DNA from: Prolixibacteraceae bacterium UBA6162
GTDB taxonomy: Bacteria; Bacteroidota; Bacteroidia; Bacteroidales; Prolixibacteraceae
Reading direction: 5' to 3'
Length of the DNA stretch: 11,010 nt
NCBI GenBank assembly: GCA_002428215.1
Contig: DIUI01000030.1
Span: forward strand, 1-11,010
Shown here piece by piece: positions 5,707 to 11,010 of this stretch (the first letter of the stretch is position 1; every line of letters begins with the position of its first letter). The notes beneath the pieces were generated by a model that saw only the letters and a list, made by a program, of their open reading frames with translations, was not told the origin of the DNA and searched no databases. The position numbers and the translations under genes are program-made.

Positions 5707-8242
5707 AAAAAATAGCATAGCTAACCTTCATCATCAGCGAATTATTGGGGAAAATGCCCATCACATCTCCAATCTGGTCGCTTATTGAGCGATGGTAGGG
5801 TGAATGGACGGACGGAGAAAGCGGATTGGCTTCATCCCTTGCTTTGCGTCCGTGGCTCCAGACCAGGAAGATGGTTGAACCGGGCCGGTATTCCCAGCGC
5901 ATTACCAGATTGGAATGGAGGTTCTGGTAGGCAAAGTCGATCTGTTTCGGATAGTGCACAAACGGTTCCAGCCGGTCGGGATCGACAAGCAGGCTGAAAT
6001 CATCGTATTTTCCTTTGGCCAGAAATAGCTGCGTATAGAGTTGCAGCGAAAGGGTATTGGTAAAGGTCACCGCCCCCCGGAGGGTAAAGTCGAGGTACCC
6101 CGAGCTTCGTTGACCAAAAACCGGAACATAATGGAAGCCCGGACTGAACTCGGGGCGGCGCGACAAGATCGACGACAATATGCCACCATCCGAGAATGGG
6201 GTGTAGTCGGCATGCGTTAACACGCCGGGAGAAGCCGCCCGGTTGCCAATCAGCCATCCATCCTCTGATCTGCGGAAGGATTCGTTCGATGCCCAGGCTG
6301 TATTCCCCCTCTCCCACTCGCTTTTAACACTTCCGGTAAATGAAAACCTGGTACCCACATCGAGGTTCCCTTTCAGACCCAGCATAAAAAGTTTGCCGCC
6401 ATCTTCCGCAAGTTTGAGACTCCCTTCGGGGGTAGCCATCCAGTTGCGGCGTTCGTCGGTGTTAAATTCTCCGGCAAACATCAGGGTATGGGGTCGTGCC
6501 CATCGGTCGAGGCCACGGGTCTCCCAAATATCGTACCCCCCAATTACCTCTGAGAGGCTCGAGCTGAAGCGAATCATCTGCGAGTTGACCGTCATCCACT
6601 CGGAGCGCAGACTGAAAAAATCTCCCATGTTCCACCACTGCAGATAGGAGTAGCGCTGCCGGTGGTAAAACCGGATGTTGGCCCGCTGGAAGTGGCCGAA
6701 GGGTTGGCCGGCATTGATATTATAGGTGAGCCCCGACCATGCTTCGTAGAAGTTCTGTTCGAAGCTGGTCCACCCAATATCGTTGGGATTATAGCGGTCG
6801 GAGAAGACCAGCAAGGTAATGTGGCCATCGATTATCCCCTCCCGTTTTTTCATGATGAGTCCACCCATAAAACCACGCTGTGCCTCCCTGCCTGCTGTGA
6901 GAGGTTCCCGGTTGGCAAAGGCAGCAATGCCCTCGAAACTGTATCTGTTCTGTCCGAAACGCATGTCCCAGTCTATACCACCGGTCATGCTCTTCCATCC
7001 CGAGCCGGTTTCGGCCGGACTCTGGTAGAGGGTTACTATTCCGCCGGCCGAGGAGTAGCTTCCGATTTGCTGGCTGGCTCTGGCCACTCCATAGTTGTGG
7101 GTAAGCCTGAAGTCGTGGCCCGAAGAGGTTCCCAGTAAACCAAACGAGAGTCCGCCGGCCGACCTGCCCGACACTTTGGTAGCTCCGATAATGGGATCAC
7201 GGGCACCTATACGGCGGGTGTAAAAGAGGCTGCTGCGGCCGATTCCAAACTGAAATATTTCGGCCCCCTCTACAAAAAATGGTCGTTTCTCGGTATAAAG
7301 CGTCTCAAATGCGGTAAGGTTAAGCACGGCAGGGTCGGCCTCCACTTGTCCGAAGTCGGGATTCACCGTGGCGTCGAGCATGATATTGGGACCCAGGCCT
7401 ACCTTGATGTCACCACCGGCATCGAGTCGCCTGCTGTAGTCGGCCTTGCCCGGGGCGGTGGCACTTTCAAAAATATTGAGTGCGCTAAGCAGATAAGGAC
7501 GAATTTGCAGGTTTCTCCGGGGTTCCAGATTTCTGATGCCCTGAATCTGTCCATACCTGGCCACCAGATTGGTGCGTTCGGTGCGCGGAATGTAGGGCCA
7601 TTCGGTAACCTCTCCCAGCCGCGGAATCCTGCGGGCAATATGTAGACCCCAGGTCTGCTCTTCAACCCCGGGAAAGCGCAGCATACTGTAGGGAATTCTC
7701 ATCTCGGCGCTCCATCCCTTGTCGGTAATCGCAACCGCCGAAAACCAGATCGCATCCCAGGAGGTATCCAGCCCTTCGATGCGGGAATTCGTCGATGCGC
7801 CGGTAGTCGGAATCCTGCCCTGTATGCCGTCGAGCTGCACACCCGCCGCATTGATGGCAAAGGTATAGGCCGTTCGGCGGTTAAAATAGGAGTCGAAGGA
7901 GACCAGCAGCCAGTCGGCCCGGTTAAACTCATCCCTGCGGCCCAGGGTATTCTCGATTTCATCCGGGGTATCGAACATCTCGGCCCCTACATACAGATTG
8001 TCGGCACCAAACAGAATCCTGATTTCGGTTAGCCGTGTAGCCTGCGAACCCTCTGCCGGTTCCCGCTGCACAAAATGACGGATAACCTCGGCATTCGCCC
8101 AATCCTGTTCATTAAGCACCCCGTCGATGGTTACCGTATGTTCAGTTTTGGTAGCCTGAATGGCATGGTTTTGCTGCGCGTTGACCGCGATAACAGACCA
8201 TAGCATGAGGGGAATCGAAATTCTTATACTATTCAAAAGCAT
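5705..8242 (-). CDS. CBM9-like/DUF5916 outer-membrane protein
   Basis: 845 residues. A signal peptide of about 22 residues (hydrophobic PLMLWSVIAV, then NAQ cleavage site) indicates export. Residues about 30-225 form a carbohydrate-binding family 9-like beta-sandwich (VTIDGVLNEQDWANAEVI at 37-54). From about residue 240 to the end lies the long DUF5916 region, containing NPDFGQVEADPAVLNLTAFE and YTEKRPFFVEGAEIFQFG, hallmarks of this family. The rest is rich in alternating aromatic and polar residues and ends KVSYAIF with a terminal Phe, as expected for an outer-membrane beta-barrel. The biochemical role of DUF5916 proteins is not established to my knowledge; surface binding or uptake of a glycan-like ligand is inference. 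The start is 7 bp after the stop of the preceding CBM9-like gene, so the two form an operon. GC-rich relative to the flanking defence genes. Confidence 0.92.
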   Translation of the reverse strand: MLLNSIRISIPLMLWSVIAVNAQQNHAIQATKTEHTVTIDGVLNEQDWANAEVIRHFVQREPAEGSQATRLTEIRILFGADNLYVGAEMFDTPDEIENTLGRRDEFNRADWLLVSFDSYFNRRTAYTFAINAAGVQLDGIQGRIPTTGASTNSRIEGLDTSWDAIWFSAVAITDKGWSAEMRIPYSMLRFPGVEEQTWGLHIARRIPRLGEVTEWPYIPRTERTNLVARYGQIQGIRNLEPRRNLQIRPYLLSALNIFESATAPGKADYSRRLDAGGDIKVGLGPNIMLDATVNPDFGQVEADPAVLNLTAFETLYTEKRPFFVEGAEIFQFGIGRSSLFYTRRIGARDPIIGATKVSGRSAGGLSFGLLGTSSGHDFRLTHNYGVARASQQIGSYSSAGGIVTLYQSPAETGSGWKSMTGGIDWDMRFGQNRYSFEGIAAFANREPLTAGREAQRGFMGGLIMKKREGIIDGHITLLVFSDRYNPNDIGWTSFEQNFYEAWSGLTYNINAGQPFGHFQRANIRFYHRQRYSYLQWWNMGDFFSLRSEWMTVNSQMIRFSSSLSEVIGGYDIWETRGLDRWARPHTLMFAGEFNTDERRNWMATPEGSLKLAEDGGKLFMLGLKGNLDVGTRFSFTGSVKSEWERGNTAWASNESFRRSEDGWLIGNRAASPGVLTHADYTPFSDGGILSSILSRRPEFSPGFHYVPVFGQRSSGYLDFTLRGAVTFTNTLSLQLYTQLFLAKGKYDDFSLLVDPDRLEPFVHYPKQIDFAYQNLHSNLVMRWEYRPGSTIFLVWSHGRKARDEANPLSPSVHSPYHRSISDQIGDVMGIFPNNSLMMKVSYAIF

Positions 8243-8249
8243 AGGGTAG

Positions 8250-8969
8250 TTATTTAAACAGGATTGTCCCGAAGTTATGGGGTTCGTGGAAAGTTCTGAC
8301 CGTAGGATTCCAGGAATAGCGGGTTGCGCCCTCGTCGTAATCGAACCGGTAAATGTTGGCTCTCCATTGGGTGCCGGGTTCCGGAGCCGATAGTACCATG
8401 GGTTCCATAAGCTTCCATGGAATAAAAAATTCGGCGGTCCAGCTTGTTACAGCCCCGCTGCTGTCGTCGGTCTGCACCGAGGTTTGGTGCCGGGTTTTCC
8501 GGTCGCCTTCATATTTCCAGGGCAACCAGCCCAGAAATTTACCATCGAGATTGGGAATCAGCAGGGTAAGTTCATAATTCAGTGGAGATAACTGATATTC
8601 GAAGTAGACCGGGTATTTCTCATCGGGCATCAGGAAGACTTCCACGACATCCTCCTCCCACAGGTTGAGGTTATGCCCCTGCATGGTGGCCGTAATTTTC
8701 CGGTCGTCGCACTGGATGAGGAAATAGATACCGGTTTCGGACCACACCACTTTTGCATGGGTGAGGTAATCGACCCGGTCGTTGCCGCGCTTTGGAATAT
8801 TAACCCACTCTGCCATGTTCCATGCAGGCGCACTCCCGGTGCCGGTAACCTCAAAATCGGCCACCTGCACAATCTCCATCGATGCACGATGATTTCCTTC
8901 AGGCGATAAAAAAGAGAAAGAGAGGAAGGCAGTCGTTAGCAGCCAAAGGTGTAGAAGGCTTTTTTTCAT
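8250..8969 (-). CDS. Secreted carbohydrate-binding family 9-like protein
   Basis: About 239 residues. I take the ATG at 8969 because it gives a standard signal peptide, MKKSLLHLWLLTTAFLSFSF; an in-frame ATG at 8981 would add only four residues. No lipobox cysteine is seen, so it is probably periplasmic or secreted rather than a lipoprotein. The mature part is a CBM9-like beta-sandwich: PAWNMAEWVNIPKRG, AKVVWSETGIYFLIQCDD, LWEEDVVEVFLMPDEKYPVY, then FFIPWKLMEP, and a C-terminal TQWRANIYRFDYDEG. Such stand-alone domains occur next to larger CBM9/DUF5916 genes, and here the larger gene starts only 7 bp downstream. A role as partner or accessory binding protein at the cell envelope is inference. 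Confidence 0.88.
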   Translation of the reverse strand: MKKSLLHLWLLTTAFLSFSFLSPEGNHRASMEIVQVADFEVTGTGSAPAWNMAEWVNIPKRGNDRVDYLTHAKVVWSETGIYFLIQCDDRKITATMQGHNLNLWEEDVVEVFLMPDEKYPVYFEYQLSPLNYELTLLIPNLDGKFLGWLPWKYEGDRKTRHQTSVQTDDSSGAVTSWTAEFFIPWKLMEPMVLSAPEPGTQWRANIYRFDYDEGATRYSWNPTVRTFHEPHNFGTILFK

Positions 8970-9327
8970 AGGGTCGATCATTGGTCAGGTAAATCGGTCA
9001 GCCACCGGATCTGCAGCCGTTTCGTGCTACAAGATATAAAATAAAACATTTACCCCCCATCAGGCTCAGGCGACTGTAATGAGCAAATAAAAAACCGACA
9101 TTTTGGGGCTAGGTACAATCAGCCAAATAGTATTGACATTTTTCTGGTGTTCAAGCAGGATTCTGATCTCCTCCCAAAGCCTGGAGTCTTAACAATCGAA
9201 TGCGCGTCAACCTGGACTTACGTAATCTACGGATTAGGTCGGTCTATTTTTCACCAATCTTTAAAAACCTCTATTTTGGGAAATCAGGAATAAAACGCTA
9301 CTATTATCGTTACCGCCAACACAAATT

Positions 9328-9349
9328 AAAGTGCGTCGCATTGCACTTT
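9328..9349. promoter_or_regulatory. Candidate HipB operator (inverted repeat)
   Basis: AAAGTGC (9328-9334) and GCACTTT (9343-9349) are perfect 7-bp arms separated by 8 bp. Related half-sites recur at 9389-9396 (TTAAGTGC) and at 9465-9471 (GCACTTT, overlapping the hipB start codon). Spaced dyads repeated upstream of a hip operon fit autoregulation by HipB. The assignment is by position and pattern only. Confidence 0.45.
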
Positions 9350-9413
9350 CAGGCGGGATTTACAAATTGCAAACCTTAAATTATAATTTAAGTGCATTTT
9401 AATGCTCTATTCT

Positions 9414-9443
9414 TGGTTAATGTCTGAATATATTTTATTTTTA
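9414..9443 (+). promoter_or_regulatory. Possible promoter of the hip operon
   Basis: TTGG at 9414-9417 and TATTTTTA at 9436-9443 (one mismatch to TAnnTTTG) lie 18 nt apart, close to the usual Bacteroidetes -33/-7 spacing. Transcription would begin shortly before the ATG at 9463, between two candidate operator half-sites. Confidence 0.3.
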
Positions 9444-9462
9444 CAATTAAATAAGCGATATA

Positions 9463-9699
9463 ATGCACTTTAATAGATTAATTAAAACCATAAAAGACCG
9501 CAGAGAGAACCTGAAGGTCAACCAGGAAAATTTGGCAAAACTTTCAGGAGTTGGGTTAAGAACGCTAAAGCAATTTGAAAGTGGTAAAGGAAACCCTACT
9601 ATACAAACTATTCAGAAAATAGCTGATGTATTAGGTCTGGAAGTTTGTTTACAGGTTAAAACAGAAATAACCAATGAGAACGGCAAAAATACTTTATAA
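9463..9699 (+). CDS. hipB: HipB-like XRE antitoxin/repressor
   Basis: 78 residues with an XRE helix-turn-helix at about 16-60: VNQENLAKLSGVGLRTLKQF is followed by ESGKGNPTIQTIQKIADVLG, the classic HTH_3 pattern. The short C-terminal tail (VKTEITNENGKNTL) is polar. It is the first gene of the hip operon and its end overlaps the HipS-like gene by 26 bp, indicating coupled translation. By family knowledge HipB dimers bind operators upstream of their own operon, and several matching half-sites lie at 9328-9471. In tripartite hip systems the HTH protein mainly handles DNA binding, with neutralisation assisted by HipS. Confidence 0.85.
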   Translation: MHFNRLIKTIKDRRENLKVNQENLAKLSGVGLRTLKQFESGKGNPTIQTIQKIADVLGLEVCLQVKTEITNENGKNTL

Positions 9700-9997
9700 G
9701 AACGTAGAAGCAGGCATGTTAATTCAGCATGACAATGGTTCTTTTACCTTTAAATACAATGATTCTTGGCTATGTGATAAAACCAAGCCATCTATTAGTT
9801 TAACATTACCAAAATCTCAACCTGAATTTCATTCAGATTTTTTATTTCCTTTTTTTTATAACATGCTACCAGAAGGGTCAAACAAGCAGGTAGTTTGTAA
9901 GCTAAACAGGTTAGACCTAAACGATTATTTTGGATTACTTCTTACAACAGCAATGCATGATACTATCGGTGCAGTAAAAGTTATTAAAACAGAATAA
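9674..9997 (+). CDS. hipS: HipS-like antitoxin (stand-alone HipA N-terminal subdomain)
   Basis: 107 residues corresponding to the N-terminal subdomain 1 of HipA kinases. The recognisable parts are FTFKYNDSWL (25-34), SISLTLPKSQPEF (41-53), FFYNMLPEGSNKQVV (62-76) and the terminal GAVKVI (98-103). The protein ends with its own stop (9995-9997) where HipA would continue into its kinase core, and the kinase is a separate gene starting 4 bp later. In the E. coli HipBST system the equivalent small protein is the antitoxin that blocks the HipT kinase. The same role is likely here but inferred from gene order and domain content. It overlaps hipB by 26 bp, with its ATG inside the hipB 3' end. Confidence 0.8.
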   Translation: MRTAKILYKNVEAGMLIQHDNGSFTFKYNDSWLCDKTKPSISLTLPKSQPEFHSDFLFPFFYNMLPEGSNKQVVCKLNRLDLNDYFGLLLTTAMHDTIGAVKVIKTE

Positions 9998-10001
9998 TCG
10001 T

Positions 10002-10988
10002 ATGATTGTAAATGAAATAAAATATTGTCCGGGAACTTTAGCTGAAGGTCATACAACTTATAGCAGAGCATGTCTGTCGAAAGTATTTAAAGGAAGAAAA
10101 GTGAGTCACATTTTGCCCTATGATTCACCAACTTCAAATTCCGAAACAGAAGAACTCTTTGATGAAAATCGTAGGCGAATGTCAATTTCTGGTGTGCAGG
10201 AGAAGTTTTCAGTGTTGCTTGCTAAAAACAAACTACGACTCATCGAAGAAGGAGAGCAAGGAGAATACATTCTTAAACCTATCCCGGGTGCCGGAAAAAG
10301 ACCCGAGTGTATGCCTGCAAATGAACATTTAACGATGCAAATTGCAAAACAAGTATATGGGATAGAAACAGCTGAAAATGCCCTGATATTTTTCAAGAAT
10401 GGTGCTCAGGCATATATTACAAAGAGATTTGATTTAAAAGATGACGGTTCGAAATTAGCACAAGAAGATTTTGCTTCACTTTCAGGAAGAACACCCCAAA
10501 CTCATGGAGAGCAGTATAAGTATTCAGGAAATTATCTTGAATTATTTGAAATAATGAAAAAGCTTGTTCCTGCATATCACGCAGAAGCTCCAAAGCTATT
10601 GAAGGTATTAATCTTCAATTATTTATTTTCAAATGGGGATGCTCATTGTAAGAATTTTTCATTGATTGAAACCTCCATGGGGGATTTTAAATTAAGTCCG
10701 GCTTATGACTTGTTAAATAGCAGAATTCATATTGAGGACAGAGATTTTGCTTTAGAAGATGGACTTTTACCCAAAAACATGGCACAAGGTACCGTATTGT
10801 CACAATTTAGAATTTTATCAGAAAAAGCCGGGATTAATGAAATCGTTTATGCCGACCTGCTAAACACCATGCTTAATAAAACTGACTTAGTTGAGAAATT
10901 AACTTCTTCTTCTTTTCTGGATGAAAAAACTCAAAGAAATTATTTTCAGTCTTATCAAACGCGACTAAACAAACTTAAAAAAGATTGA
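10002..10988 (+). CDS. hipT: HipT-like serine/threonine kinase toxin (HipA C-terminal core)
   Basis: 328 residues, lacking the HipA N-terminal subdomain, which is encoded by the preceding gene. Kinase features: the loop MSISGVQEKFSVLL (60-73) with S61 and S63, the two-serine SIS motif described for HipT autophosphorylation; YILKPIPG (89-96) with the nucleotide-binding K92; NEHL (107-110); the catalytic loop SNGDAHCKNFSL (210-221) with D213 and N218; and the metal-binding SPAYDLLN (232-239) with D236. All expected catalytic residues are present, so the kinase should be active. Known HipA/HipT toxins phosphorylate aminoacyl-tRNA synthetases and cause growth arrest; the target here cannot be read from sequence. 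It ends 22 bp before the window edge, so whether a further gene follows is not visible. Confidence 0.88.
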   Translation: MIVNEIKYCPGTLAEGHTTYSRACLSKVFKGRKVSHILPYDSPTSNSETEELFDENRRRMSISGVQEKFSVLLAKNKLRLIEEGEQGEYILKPIPGAGKRPECMPANEHLTMQIAKQVYGIETAENALIFFKNGAQAYITKRFDLKDDGSKLAQEDFASLSGRTPQTHGEQYKYSGNYLELFEIMKKLVPAYHAEAPKLLKVLIFNYLFSNGDAHCKNFSLIETSMGDFKLSPAYDLLNSRIHIEDRDFALEDGLLPKNMAQGTVLSQFRILSEKAGINEIVYADLLNTMLNKTDLVEKLTSSSFLDEKTQRNYFQSYQTRLNKLKKD

Positions 10989-11010
10989 AGCACTGGCGGA
11001 AATCGGGTAG

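Larger units (their letters stand above)
8982..9462. other. Divergent intergenic region between the CBM9 operon and the hip operon
   Basis: No supported gene. It must hold the promoters of both divergent units. The right half (9320-9470) is AT-rich and carries repeats of an AAAGTGC-type half-site. In the left half, a minus-strand frame without a start codon (about 9190-9070) reads RLWEEIRILLEHQKNVNTIW. It looks coding-like but is too short and unmatched to call. Confidence 0.5.

Noticed and set aside
6662..7138. Plus-strand frame of 158 codons within the DUF5916 gene
   Set aside because: Antisense to a well-supported gene of high GC content, where long shadow frames are expected.
9070..9190. 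Minus-strand coding-like stretch reading RLWEEIRILLEHQKNVNTIW
   Set aside because: No start codon, a stop just upstream in frame and no family recognised; too short to call even as a pseudogene.
9674..10988. HipS and HipT considered as one hipA gene broken by a frameshift
   Set aside because: Each part has its own start and stop with a 4-bp gap, sizes match HipS and HipT, and the kinase carries the SIS loop typical of HipT. Not fully excluded without homologue comparison.

Overview
The window looks like an accessory, defence-rich stretch of a Bacteroidetes (Bacteroidota) chromosome. The support is indirect but consistent: a DUF5916/CBM9-type outer-membrane gene pair, matches to the Bacteroidetes promoter -7 element TAnnTTTG, lack of Shine-Dalgarno sequences, a GxxExxY gene flanked by CACAGAG-type repeats, and a RAYT transposase of the type common in that phylum. 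Base composition is a patchwork. The first hsdM fragment and the CBM9/DUF5916 pair are GC-richer; the second hsdM, fic and the hip genes are AT-rich.

Left part (1-2956, all minus strand). An XRE-family regulator overlaps the start of a complete type I DNA methyltransferase subunit gene (hsdM). That gene is followed 5 bp later by a small GxxExxY protein (PDDEXK-like), and then by the 5' part of a second, clearly related but different hsdM that runs off the left edge. No hsdS or hsdR is present in the window. The GxxExxY gene is bracketed by two direct copies of a roughly 33-bp repeat. One copy supplies the last eight codons and the stop of the upstream hsdM.

Middle part (2957-5704). A gene-poor AT-rich stretch carries a good promoter match on the minus strand. 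After it comes a minus-strand Bro-N/Fic fusion gene held between two short elements with IS3-family-like ends, placed in opposite orientation. The right-hand element still holds the first codons of an OrfA-like gene joined to the last codons of an OrfB transposase, so it is an internal-deletion derivative. Beyond it lies the 3' remnant of an unidentified plus-strand gene whose stop codon overlaps the start of a RAYT (REP-associated tyrosine transposase). The RAYT coding sequence itself contains a perfect 38-bp palindrome and a 24-bp tandem duplication of the palindrome core, all in frame.

Right part (5705-11010). A two-gene minus-strand unit encodes a secreted CBM9-like protein and a large CBM9-DUF5916 outer-membrane protein. 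After a 480-bp intergenic region with an inverted-repeat candidate operator comes a plus-strand three-gene toxin-antitoxin operon: a HipB-like repressor, a free-standing HipA N-terminal domain (HipS-like), and a HipA kinase core with an SIS motif (HipT-like). This matches the tripartite HipBST architecture rather than classical HipBA.

Functionally this reads as a defence/mobile-element island (restriction-modification, Fic AMP-transferase, HipBST kinase toxin, RAYT/REP, IS remnants) interrupted by one ordinary cell-envelope gene pair. No RNA genes and no CRISPR array were seen.
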